From NCBI GenBank assembly GCA_022316685.1, contig JAKJHU010000005.1, forward strand, positions 17,896,707 to 17,960,706: a stretch of DNA of 64,000 bases, written 5' to 3'. Of the stretch, positions 50,955 through 63,503 are shown piece by piece. The position numbers were made by a program, and so were the translations under genes. The notes under the pieces were generated by a model. That model was given only the letters and a program-made list of their open reading frames with translations. It ran no database searches and was not told the DNA's origin. The number at the start of each line of letters is the position of its first letter. The first letter of the stretch is position 1. Origin of the DNA: Progne subis subis. Its lineage: Eukaryota > Chordata > Aves > Passeriformes > Hirundinidae.

Positions 50955-51366
50955 AAGCATTTATTTTACGAGGATAAGCTGAAGGAGCTGTGCCTGTTCA
51001 GCTTGAAGAAGAGATGACACAGAGGGGTTCTCATTGACGTATGCAAGTATCTGAAGGGGGCGTGGCAAGAGAATGAACCAGGCTCTTCTCAGTGGTGCTG
51101 AGCGTTAGGACTGAGAGGCAACAGGCAGAGACTGATGCACAGGAGATTCTACTCAAACGTGAGGCAGAATTTATTGTGCAGTGACTATGCACTGGAACAA
51201 ATTGCCCAGAGAGGTTGCAGAGTCTACTTTATTGGAGATATTCAAAAACTATCTGGAAGCAATCCTGTGCCATGTGCTCTAGGATGGCCCTTCTTAAGCA
51301 AAGAGTTTGGACCAGATGACGCGCTGTGGTCCCCTCCATTCTTACCCATTCCATGATGCTGTGAAA
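50955..51366 (+). mobile_element. CR1 LINE, 3' fragment
   Basis: The longest and best-preserved CR1 here. The plus strand encodes the ORF2 C-terminal phrase EDKLKELCLFSLKK near 50976-51020 and then carries GGGGTTCTCATTGACGTATG, GGCAACAGGCAGAGACTGAT, CCCAGAGAGGTTGCAGAGTC, ATTCAAAAACTATCTGGAAG and TTGGACCAGATGACGC, ending near the CATTCCATGATGCTGTGAAA tail. It is 5'-truncated, diverged by scattered substitutions and antisense to LAMA2. Confidence 0.92.
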
Positions 51367-54293
51367 CAGCTTTGCTAACAGTCTACCTTAGCCAGTAGAA
51401 ACATACTGTTTTTCTAGCTACCATTGATATTTTAGTATGGAAACCAGAATTCTAGGAATCTTTTGGCATTCAAGTCTTCACTTTTAGAGAGTTTATTACT
51501 TTTGTTTATTTGGAAATTGTCATTATGCAATTTTCTATTAACTCATTCTATAAAATGACTTTTTGCAAGTAATCTCTGGCCTATAGATTGCTTGTTCCCA
51601 CTTGACTTAAACTTGTGGTAGTTACACAGATCTGAAAATAAATTACAATGAGTTTTTGTTTATTTGTTGTTGTTTTGTTGGCTTTGTTGCTCTAGCTGGT
51701 TTTGGTTCTAATTCTATGATTGGCCAAGATAATATTATTGGTGCAAACAGGAGTAGTATTAAATGACAAAAAAATATTTGGCTTAGAATGAACATTTCTG
51801 GAAATACGCTAATGAATCAAGTCATTGACTAAAACGTTAATTGAAAGTATACATGAGGAGAACATACTCTGATTTTTCTAAGATGACAACTTACACAACT
51901 TTCAACTTCAGACAGCATTGTATATGTACATTTGACATTGGCACTGGCTTGCCAAACATGTTATTTGTGCACTTCATAAGGTTTTCTGGGTGTACACCAG
52001 AACAATGTGCCTAAGCAACTCAGGGGGTTCGAAGCAAAGGCACTCTATTTGCATTTCCTATCTCCATCAGTCTTACAAAATTACTGCAATATCTGATTCA
52101 CAGAACAAAATTACTGTCCTGGAACAAAGATAAATTACATGCAGATGTACTTCCACTGAAAGACCAGGAGCCAAATATCACCAGCAACACAACGGCAAGA
52201 AAATAAGATGTTGGTAGAAATGTTATTTTTCATGTTATGTGTTCAACAAATATGAAAATTAATTAACCTGGGTTAATTCTATGTAAATGCTACCTACTTC
52301 ATAATGCAGCCTTTAGCTACTCAGACAGCTGAAACTAGTGTTTTACTTATGAAAAGAGTATTGTTAAAAATGTAAGATAATTCATTCACATGAAATTATA
52401 CTCTTCTAATCACTATACAGGTTAATATCTAGGGTTTTCATTTCAAGCTCTTCTCTCTCTATGACAGCCACGTCTCAGATTAATAACTAACCTATATGAG
52501 GTAAGCTTAACTTCAGATTCATCCTGTGCCTTTCATAGAGTATGCCTCTATCTAACAACCCTTTGCCAAGTGGAAAGGAACAGATGCATTCCTCCCTTCA
52601 AAGTCATCTTTGTCTTGAAAGAAACCACATATCATATATAGGTAATTTATTAAGTAAAGGATAAAGCACATCAGGCCCAGCTAAAAATTGTTAATTGCAC
52701 ACTTAAGATCAGAATTAAGTTCCACACCATTCAGTCGGCTTTAACCAATGTTTAAGTCATGGATATATAACAGCCTGCTGAATAAAGTTCTTTACTTTTT
52801 AGCTCAGTCAGTGAAGAACATAGAGACTCACTGGTTTAACCAAGAAGACAGAAGACCACTGGAATAAATATCTGCCTGTGAGAGAACTGGACAACCAAAT
52901 AAATGGAACAAAGTAAATGAAATTAATTACTGGGAAAATTACTTTTGTATTATATTTTCAGTGCTGATACATTCTCCCAAAGAAACAGTATAAAATTTCT
53001 TTGCAAGTGATAAATTACTAACTCATGCTCTGTTCACTCCTCAAAAAAGCACCTAGTTGGAACTAGTTTGAAAATACAGCACATGTATATGCACTATTTC
53101 TTTTAATATCACTTTATCTGCTCCTGCAAGATTTTACAAGAACAAATATCCATGTAAATGATACAAGCACTAATGGTACAAGCACATCTACAAATACAAA
53201 ATACTTGCAATTTTTCCTAGAATTGAAAATTATTTCCCATCTGATAATTCTTGATAATCTGAGACTCTCTTAGATACAAGGTTATATATTTTTAAAGTGT
53301 ATCAATAAGATATTTTAACTAGAAGCTGAATTTTTCAATTTTTGCAACTGGCATTGAAAATTATCTGAGAACATAAACAAACTATATATATCTATATCCA
53401 CTACTCAAAAATAACTGTATTAACAATTTTGCATGTGAACATTGCTTTGCATTTAGGGAAATAGAAGAAAGTAATTTTGTACTTATTTATATGAAAATAA
53501 ATCATTAAAAAGTGAAACAGAAAATAACGGAGGGATAAATATTGAGGCTAAAATTTCATTTGTAGAGCAAGTGTTGGAAAAAACCTGTGAAAAAAACATG
53601 CAGCTGGAATGTGGTACACATGGCTTTCCCTCTCATCATTTTAAGTGACTGGAAATGCTGCATTTTCAGCTACAGGTGTTACATTTGCCTTGCTTCTTCA
53701 ACCCCAGATTCTCATTCTCAAGTCCACCACATCTTTTCCACACTCTCAGTTAGAACAAATGACTGGTCCATGATTCATGTGCCTGGACTTAGGCTAAAAT
53801 AGTAGAGGCTTCTGGAAGAAGAAGGAATAGGCATAAACAGGGGCAGAGGGTCAGCTCTTAAGGCACAAAATTAAATTCTGACTAAAATAATTACCTATTT
53901 GATATCCTGGCCTATACACAGGGACTGAAAATGCATCTAAAAGAAAAGTGTTTTATGACTTCACGGAGGCCATGATTTTTCCAAGTATTCTCATCTTTGT
54001 TCACAAGTGACACGGGAACATATTTCAAGCACGTAAAGTTGTCTGAAAGTATTAAGTGCCTACCTGATAAACCCTTTTACTTCTTGGTTTACTTGGTAGA
54101 ATAAACTTATTAGAGTGAATCTTGTGTGCATTTATATAGAACCATGTAAGATGAGCTTTTAAAATTTGTAAACGGATTCTCTCCACATTTTTCAGTTGTA
54201 CCAAAACACTCTGTCTACTGAAGGCAGATTTGCCCATTAACCCAAGGGGTTTTTTTCTGCCATGTGGAACACCGGAACACCATCTGATCTTAC

Positions 54294-54536
54294 CTCTCCA
54301 TTTTCCAGAGGATGGATTTTGGAATAATAAGAAGTGCATATGACTTCATCATCTTTTATGTAGGATGGGGTTCCAGGCCGGGGATGAATGTTGTAGCGTG
54401 TCAGGCACTCGCTGTCTGTGATAGCATAGTACTGCCATGGCTGATAGTCTACACCATCCAGTGAACGCTCTAATACCCAGTTTCCAGGGCGAGGGGAGTT
54501 AGCTGCTTTCACAATAACATATGCAATCTGGAAAAT
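54294..54536 (-). CDS. LAMA2: LAMA2 exon 4 (LN domain, central part)
   Basis: This 243-bp, phase 0-0 exon encodes 81 residues beginning IFQIAYVIVKAANSPRPGNW and ending SKIHPLENGE. It is the central part of the laminin N-terminal (LN) domain, the module by which alpha, beta and gamma short arms join into the laminin polymer. The acceptor is a pyrimidine run ending TTTTTCAG (AG at 54538-54537) and the donor is GAG|GTAAGA (GT at 54293-54292). Both cysteines of the human segment are kept (SEC and VIC). Against human alpha-2 the ungapped segment differs by conservative changes only. An open frame continues past the true donor into intron 4, but that tail is intronic. The exon length is a multiple of three, so skipping it would keep frame but delete the domain core. 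Confidence 0.97.
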
Positions 54537-55266
54537 CTGAAAAATACAAGAATTGTTAAAATACAACTAAATACACAATTAAAAATTCATTCCAATTTCT
54601 TCATAGCTGCCAAAATAAGAACAGTAAATGTTTGATTGTTTTTTTCCCCTAGAAATTCTATATGGCCTTGGATTACATGGAAACTCTAAAACTACAGAAA
54701 CAAATTTTCCATTAACATTTCTGAAAAAAAAAAAAATTAGTTGTATTAGGCCAATTGAGACTTTGAAAATAGAATTACAAAGCACTCTAAGTTTCTTAGC
54801 AGGCAATTGCTAAACTACCATTTCAGCCAAATGTTTGCAAAGTTTGTTTTCAAGTATTTTCAAGTATTTTCAATTTGTAGGAGGGGGATTGTTTCTTTAT
54901 GTGTATTTATAGACATACACTTTCCACAGTGTTTAAGAGCTCCCTAACTGTTACAGCTCTATTTCTGTTAAAGAAAAACATAGTTTTAAGCTATGGAAAG
55001 GTAAACACATCATGCTGAAATCATTCTATAAAACATTCTTGTTTCAATCACACAACTCAGCACTGTGACCATGAATAAGCTTTACAGGACAGAGACACAT
55101 CAAATATCACTACCAACAGAATGCAAGCATATAATCAATGCTCATTATAGTCCATTTTACCTGCCTATTCAATTGATTTATCAAGGTTTATTTCTGTGTA
55201 CACGTTTGCTGGAATGCAAACCACAAATATATTTGCAATTGCAGAATGACACATATTAGTGACGCA

Positions 55267-55287
55267 GGTTTGGTTTGGTTTGGTTTT
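55267..55287. repeat. (GGTTT)4 simple repeat
   Basis: Four GGTTT units in tandem on the plus strand, in intron 3; the start of a 64-codon frame lies on it without other support. Confidence 0.85.
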
Positions 55288-58200
55288 TAACCAAATTACA
55301 GCTATATGCTACAGAGGTAGAACTGAAGTTAAGGAAAAGAAGCAGCTATTTCTATTAGAAAAGCAGAACATATATAAGTTAATATTTTTAAAGTGCAGTG
55401 CTGTGAGTCTGCACATGAGGATGCCAGAGGGTTTCATAGCTGTTTTGATTTAATACTTAAAGCTTTTTGTATTGGATAGTCACTGTAAAGAAACTGCAAG
55501 ATTCAGACTTAGTCCACACAAAATCTCTTGCGAACGCTTCGGCAATCAGTAAAGCTACTGAAAGAATATCCAACAGTAAAGAATGAAAGAAACAGTAAAG
55601 AACAAATTTGAATTGGTTTTTATTATCCACCAGTATTACTCTAAAATAGAAGATGCTGTTAAGTGGTCAAGTACAGCAAGTATTCCGGAACACTTAATGA
55701 TGGAGACAAAGAAAATGTTTATCTCCAATTATCATTTCCTGCCTTCTGTGCAGATGCTGAGAATGTGGTAAGATTCACAACCACTTCAGTAAGGAAAATA
55801 AATCACTAAGAGCCAAAGTTTTCAGTGGAATAAGAAGTGGGTGAGGCTGTATTTGTTTCAATCTGAACAACATCTCTAACTGTACCTTCTTGGAGGATTA
55901 TCTCAATATTTTTCTTCAACAGCACTAAATAAACACTCCAGAGAATGAATAAAACTGTGTTTCATTGCTCCAACAGGAATCATACAACCACTTATCCCCT
56001 GTCAGAAATCCCCTTTCATCTCCCAAACTCATTTACAGCTATATTCCACTGTGGCCACAAACAATTATAGTTTTAACTATCCTGGATCAGTGTCACTAAT
56101 ACTCTTTACAATAAACAGAGACAAGCAAAACATTACAAATCTCTCCAAACTGTTCACACACACCTCCCCCCTCCCAGTCAAGCTCCTTGAAATGTAAGGA
56201 ATAGAGATTTCATTCCACAGTACTTTTAAATACTTTTTTTTTTTTTCTTTTTTCATTTTACATAAGCAATTTACCTCAAGTTCTCAGAATAAGACTGTTA
56301 CTTATATGTTGAATGGATAACAGCTGAGGTTACACATTGCTAGGGCTCACAATAAATTCATAACCACAGGTGTGTGTATATATAGTCTCCTTTTTGGAAG
56401 ACGTAAAATTTGCAAAACTTCATGAAAGATTCATTGTTACATACAGACAAAAATACATTTAGCTCTGCAAACATCTTGGATGCATTGGTTCTGTGGGGCC
56501 AAGAGGTGTAATCAACAGGAAGTCTTTTTCTGTTTGCTTACTTTGAAATACTAGGCTGTGTGGGAGACTGAAACTTTCTACAGTGATTTTCAGATTGAAG
56601 CCCTCTTCCAATAACATTTCCTTCATATTTTACTGAGGATGTGTTTGAAGTCTTATTTCTTGCCTTCAGATAGTGCACTGCTTGACTGCAATTTAATATA
56701 TATACCTTTGACTTTCATTATTTTTAGCATGCTCTGTAAATGAAACTGCAAAAAATATCAAACAAAAAGACAGTAGAGAGTAAACAGCATATTTCACATC
56801 ACAGTGGAATGGATGTAATTTCTCTTAATCTAAATCTGACAAGAAAAAAACTTCTTAATCTAAGTAAAAGAATACACATGAAGAGCTGGTTTTAACTACT
56901 ATTCAGTTACAGTTTTCAACCTGATCCAGACTACTACTGTACCAGCCTCTAAGAGTTCCTTCTGTAACAGCACTGAGCTATCTGCAACCCACTAACAAAA
57001 TTACATCCTGGACAGAGAAATAGAGCTGGAACTACCAGTATTTTTAAATACTGCAGACAAAAGAAGATGCATCAAAAGCATCATACATCAAAAACATGGC
57101 CAGGCGGATACTAGTACTGATCTTTCAAAGGCTAGGCTGAAGACAGTACAGGATGTTAAACTGTGCCTCTCAGAAATAGCTTTCTTTTGGGGGCCAGCTA
57201 GAGCTTTAGCATGACACGAGAAGATGGTTGCCCCAGCTCGGTCAGCTACACCAGGCACTACCATCTCACCACAGTGCTATGAAACAGAGAGCAATCATGG
57301 TGCATGCCATCTTTTACTGTGCTTTCTCAGCAAGCTAGCAATGACAACAAACAGACTAAAATGAACGGCAGCTCTACGGTTATTCTCAAAGCAAATCAAT
57401 GTAATTGAAGCAATGCTGACTTTCCAATCAGCTGGAAAACTGTCCTTCTCCAGGTAAAAGAGTAACTCTTATTGTGGAGTCATTTAGCAAATACAAAACC
57501 AGCAAGTACTTAGCTGCATGAGAAAACTAAAAAAGGCTAATGTATCATTAAGTTTTGTTGCATTTGTTTCCATAATCAAAAGAAGTGGCATGGTTCAGTA
57601 TTCTGAAGCCAACCTTCCCAGTACATCCTAACACTGAGCCTCTACTCCCATGGGGTAATTGATGGAGCACGCCTCGTCCACTTTTCAGATAGCATCAATA
57701 AACTGACACATGTCAATTGACAGAGTGACTGCATGATCTTAGGGTACATCTGGATTTGTAGAAGTCCAATAGAATGCAACTTAAAGACCCAAGTTTGCTT
57801 ATACAAATGGGAAAATGGAGCAATACCAAGCTGCTTGGTAGCATGCAAAAGATCATTAACACAGTTGCTAAAGCACAGCTGGTGCTTTTTTCTACTTGTT
57901 CTGCTCATGTGACCATAGCAGTATAATTATGGGAGTGGGAGGGAAATAGTCTAAATAGTCCTTTAAACCTTCCCCAAATTATAGGCAACATAATCCTCAA
58001 GATGAGAAACAAAATGAGTCTTGGGTCTCATTTTCACTGGTAATTGTCTCAGCACTGAGAACTATAAAGCACACATTGTAGGAACACTTCCATAAGTTAC
58101 AGCACTGTACCTTCTTGTGAATGCCTCATAAGACATAGAAAAGTGCATCCTACTACACAGGATAATTTGCTACACTAATATTATTCAGATAGAGCTGAGT

Positions 58201-60705
58201 GAATCATTAATCTACATAGGGTTAACTACTGAAGCAGGAAATCTCTTTGTGTCCGACTCCCACTTGCATTTCTATTTAAAAAATAAATCCTTCAGTTAGA
58301 AAGCATTCATGTAAATCAGAATATCAGTAGAGAAAAGAAATGGTATCGCACAATTCTACAGAAGTATTTCCATTTCATTTTCTCAACAGAAAATTTATTA
58401 GCTCTAATGGAGGCTTCTATCAACAATCTGGTGTAAACCCTGTATCTACTTGTTTACAGTAATTATCATGCTGCTGATTATTATTGCAGTTCAGTGTCCA
58501 AGTAAACATGGTATTCTTTCATGGAGAAGGGTGCAGAGCTTAGGCAAGGACTTGTTTCCTTACAGGCTGATATAAATACTATCACACCATATGATCTTTA
58601 CCATGACACAGATTTATTTAAGTAGTTATTTTAAAGTGCTGATAGGGGTAGTAAAGACACACAGACCCCCCTTGTCCCAGTGTGAAATCCATCAGGATGA
58701 GTCAAGGCTGCCTCAGAACACACAGAGGCTAAAGGGGGTTAGTAGCTACAGGTGGGTCCCTCTCATTAAGAGAAGTAGGGGAAAGTCTATGCAGAATTCA
58801 TTATGGGATGTGCTGAGGGGATTGGATAAATGAATGAGTTACAATGGAACCATTTAGGGGAAGGAACAGAGGTAGAGAAAGGGAGGGATGCGGGTGGATC
58901 AAGAAGGAATAAGTGTGAGACAGAGGGAAAAGGAGATGAAAGGGACCAGTTGACTACAACTAGCTCACTGATCAACATGTGCAATCCTGACTTCAATCAC
59001 TGAAATCTAGCCTATTTTCTCACTAAATCCTGTTTCTAAATATCTTTAGGTGTGCCCTTTCTTTTTAGTGGGTATGTGTGAATAAGAGTTAACTTCAAGC
59101 TCAGCAAGTAGAAGAGATCTAAATACCAGCAACTGGAGTTGGGCTCTAAAATTCTTCGATCTTCAGAACATTATCTAAGGCATATAGATATGCTTCAGAA
59201 TACGGAAGCATTGCATGCCTTGGATGCATGCATTGATGTATATGCCCCTAGTAGACATTAATCCTGATCAGCTGCAGAGGAAGAAGAGGGTGAAGCAGGC
59301 TGTGCTGTGTTTATTTTCATGTTGATGCTGACAGGGCACTGTGGCCTATTTATGTTGCTCAGTACAGCCATGTGTGTGTTTCACTCTCTCAGGAGTATGA
59401 GCTCTGCCTTGCTATCGTTTGAATGGGAAGACAGACATACGAGCCTGAACTTCTAATACCACAGGTGGCCAAGAATCAGAAACCCCAGATATAAACAGAT
59501 TATCAATGCAAAAGTGCTCCTCGATCATTAACTTCTATCTTGATACTCACATATGAAAACAATTGTTATATATGCAGCACATCATGCATCTTAAATACCA
59601 CATTTGCACTGTTTCTCATTTTGGATTAGCCTCTTCTAAAGTTTTAGGACATGAAAACGATCAAATCCAACTACTCGTGAATTGAAGCAGAGATTGTGCG
59701 AGTTTTGAGGAACAGTTCCTTGTATTCTCAGAGGCCAATTTATGACATCAGTAATAGTTCAATTCCCAGATACTGTTATGGATTATTGTTTGGGTCTATT
59801 ATGTATGAAAGAGAGTAGACAGTTTTGATGCAAGACTTTTTATACAATTGGCTATCTAAGAACAACTAATCTTCTCATTTTAGTCTCATATCCAACTCAG
59901 ACAGTGAAAAAGCCTTATTTAGAAATGGAATGTCTTTCCAGATTTCTCAAATAGCCATCTAGCATGTATTTTTTCTATCACTGTCCTGAGAGACAGTAGC
60001 CATGGTTTCAAATATTCTGCTCACAGTTAGAAATTCTGTAATTGAAAATGTTGGCATGGGTGGAAAAAAAAAGTATGCTTAGCAGGATCCCACTAATATC
60101 ATCTTAGAGAGCTGAACATCTCTCGCCATGCTGCAGTTTGCCTTTAATGACAATGTTGCTCCTGTTCCTCTGAGCTTCTTCCAACTGAAATGCTGCTACC
60201 AGATGGAGAATTTGGGCTGAAAGGAACACACACTTGATTCCAATATAGATTTTTTTTTTTCTTTTTCCAGTGTCGCAAGCAATTTTAGCAGGGCATCAGA
60301 AAAACTGTAACTACAAAAAGTTGCAGCTAAAAATGCCGTGCAAATTAAGATGTTGACAGCACTGCATGAGGAAAACTGAGAAACAGGTTTTATCATAGCC
60401 AACCTTGAAAAGCTCTAAGGTGGGTGTCTCCAAACCAAGCCATTTCAGTTACAAATTCATCTTTTCTAGTTAGGCAAAAATTCACTTTTGTACAATGCTC
60501 AGTCCCATTCAGTTAATGCCTGTAGAACATGAGTTTTAAAAAAACTATAAGAATACCTGAACTTAGAATAAGCTCAGCTTTCTTCTATGCAACTGTTGGA
60601 GAGGCACAAGTTCTTTTAAGAACACTTTCTTCTCCATGATAAAAAATACATTGTACTAATATTTTTCAATTTTTCTTCATGCTATTAAGCACAAGATGTC
60701 ATTGG

Positions 60706-60750
60706 AAAAAAAAAAAAACAAAAACAAAAACAAACAACAAACAAAAACAA
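60706..60750. repeat. A13-(CAAA)n tract
   Basis: Thirteen A followed by CAAAA/CAAA/CAA units on the plus strand; frames over it on both strands are compositional. Confidence 0.85.
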
Positions 60751-63486
60751 AGTCCATTAATAGAGTGCACTTTAAACAATGCCAAACTGTAAAGTACTCA
60801 AGTTGTCCAGCTGTTGAGGATCTGAGACACATTAAGCCTAAATGGAAGGAGTCAGAACCTGAAAAGTTTTTGTCAATGTCAACTTTGTAATCTTCTCTGT
60901 TGGTTTTCTTCATTACCAACGGTTCAGCTGCTTGTGAAGGTCTCAAAAAGAATATCTGCTTTCTCTTGACTGTTTTTGCTGCTCATCATCCGCTTGGTGT
61001 ATACCAGAATCAAGGGCTGAAGTTAATAACCTCTTTTCACAATACTTTCAAATCATAGCAGAAAGCAATTTCTCTTTATTTTCTAAAGTTTGTCACTTCT
61101 TGCCATGGAGTAAGACTATTTTGAGAAAAGGGAAAATGATGGAAGTGCCAATATCCAAACCATTCTTAAAACCTGGACAAGAGGGGAGGTTCTTGGCATT
61201 TCAGAATGCATTTGAAACTCCCTCCACGTACTATTGAAAAACTCGTGAAAAACTTTCTCTTTTATTAATGCTGTGGAAAAGTCAGCTTGGGCATCTTCCT
61301 AGAAGCTTCATGTAGCAGCCTCTTCAGGAATTATGGCCAGCATAGGGGTGCAGTCTCAACCCTTAACTGAGGAATAATTTTATTTTCCTTAGGCTTTTGT
61401 ATGAATGATATCAATGGGGAAAACTTTATTCTGAGACAAGAAGGGAGCCCTGGGTAACATTTGTTACCTATTAGTGGGCGCATATTCTCTCCTTCCCGCA
61501 AACAGCAATCAAGGTGGAAAGATACTAATCTAAAGTGAATTTGCTAATAGTATGTGAAACAGGTAGTTCTTAAAAATGTTTACTGTAATGTCAAAATATT
61601 TACTACTGTTCTGTTTGCTTTCATTAATAACAAATAATTTTTTCTAGGTATGATTGCTATAAATCCTTACTGGCATATTTATATTCAATTTCTCTTTTTG
61701 GTTTTCTTTTTGAGTTTTTTCAAATGATTTCATTATAAACTGACTTCAAGTCCAATAGTTTTGCTTTAAAAAGATTTTAAAATTAAATATTAATTAATAA
61801 TGTAAAAGAATTAAAAAGTAATATAGTTTAAAAGAATGTCAGAAAGATAAATTACACTTTTTTTTCATCCTATAGATATCTAGTTAATTCATTACCAGCA
61901 AATTGCAAAACTAAAGAACTTAATCGCTAAAATGTTAAGATTCAAGCCTATGGAGGTAATGAAAAAAGAAATAAAAAAATGAGCGCATTGCAACTAATAT
62001 ACCTGTCTAAAAGTTGGCTGTGGACTTTATTAAAACAAAAAAACCTCATTCTTTTTTCTTGTTTTAATTGATTCAAGAGTAATTTTCATGGTTTTAATTG
62101 CATCTCTTTTGGGCTGTCACTTCAACAGTTTCTTTACCACTTAGGTATAACTGAACTAGAAAACTGGACTTAGTTTTGAGATAATTTGTTTCCTGAATTC
62201 TCAACTGTTTACATAACTTCAAAACAGAATGATTCATGAGCAAGAAATAGTGAAAACAAATATTGAGGATGACAGCTCTCTTGCAGGCTTGAACTGCAGC
62301 TCACAGATCAATACCATACGCTTTGAGGTTTTACAATGTTGAAGCCAATGCAGAGTGTTGGCTGCCCCCTCCCCCAAGCTGGCAATAAAACCTCACACAG
62401 ACAAGCCAAATAGAAAATTGATCTGGCAGAAACCACACCCCAGAAAAACAAAACAAGACGGTTTTCAGGACCAAGATACATCCGGTTTCCTGCATGGCAA
62501 CACAAAAACTAGTGCCAGAACAAGAAGTACAGAAACATATCCCTTTCACCAGTGAGGGGTGGAGTGGCAATCACTGAAATTTCAGCGTGATAGTCCCAAC
62601 AGACTTTGGGTTTTTCATTTTTTTCTCTTTAGAAAAACATTTTTGAAGATGAACAAAACTGACTGTCATCTGTTGGAGAAAAGTCCAAGTTTAGTCTAAA
62701 CTTCATTTCTGTTAAACTGCTTTCTGGTTTGGGAATGAAGAGAAGCTTTAAGCCTTACCTTCAAAAAAGCAGTTTCAAAAGCATTTTAAGCCCATGGTTA
62801 TTGGCAAAAGAGAGAAGGAAAATATTAATTGAGACCTTAAACAAAATGTTTGCACGTATATAGAAATATAACTCATAAAGACCAAATGGCACTTCATTTC
62901 ACTAAACTGGTTTTTATATCCCAAGACTAAACAGAAAAGTTACCTTCCTCTTCATTCCTTTAGCTGTTCTGATATTTGATATCAGAAGTTATTTAACAGA
63001 AAGCTAGCTATATTTTTTTCCCAATGGAAAATGTATTTGATATTTCAGAGAAGAGAAAATATAACATTAAACCAAATATCACCCAATGTTATGCATATCC
63101 CTATATGACTACGCAGCTAATGTGTAAACGATATTTTAATATGGTTTTGTTGCTCAACATATTTTGATTCCTTAGTCACTGTCTGGTCAACTGTTGAAAG
63201 TTAAAATAAAAAACCCACAGTTTTGTATTAAAAGAAGCAATGTTTTCAAATGTCATCCAATTTACCTCTTATTTCACTATGGCTGTAAAATTATCTTCAG
63301 TCAATCCCTAAAGGATTAGCTGAACTGGGCCTTATTGTGGGGTTCAACTGTACAAACACCCAAACAATGGGTTTCACTAGTAATTTGAAACCACATAACA
63401 GGGAGATTTTTCCAGAATCCAATAATCACTGCAACAACTTTGAAATGGCCAAGACTCAGAGGTAGAGGTCTGGTTATTTCTTCTGG

Positions 63487-63503
63487 AAAAAAAAAAAAAA
63501 AAA
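63487..63503. repeat. Poly(A) tract, 17 bases
   Basis: A17 on the plus strand in intron 3, with no recognised element next to it. Confidence 0.8.

Larger units (their letters stand above)
32697..54293 (-). other. LAMA2: LAMA2 intron 4
   Basis: A complete intron of 21,597 bp. From the left: CR1 3' fragment (34130-34413, plus), long decayed CR1 ORF2 (37240-38480, minus), another CR1 piece (39310-39670, minus), a GC-richer unassigned block (39670-40250), an ERVL-type LTR fragment (43624-43905, plus), possible further LINE remnants (44.0-44.7 kb, weak), a CAA-rich tract (45271-45342), A27 (46533-46559), a TTG tract (47799-47824), A17 (50767-50783) and a CR1 (50955-51366, plus). No laminin exon or other gene is visible; 35.1-37.2 and 51.4-54.2 kb show nothing recognisable. 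Confidence 0.92.

Noticed and set aside
52018..52045. GGGTTCGAAGC resembling a tRNA T-arm/B box.
   Set aside because: No A box at a fitting distance upstream and no cloverleaf stems could be drawn.
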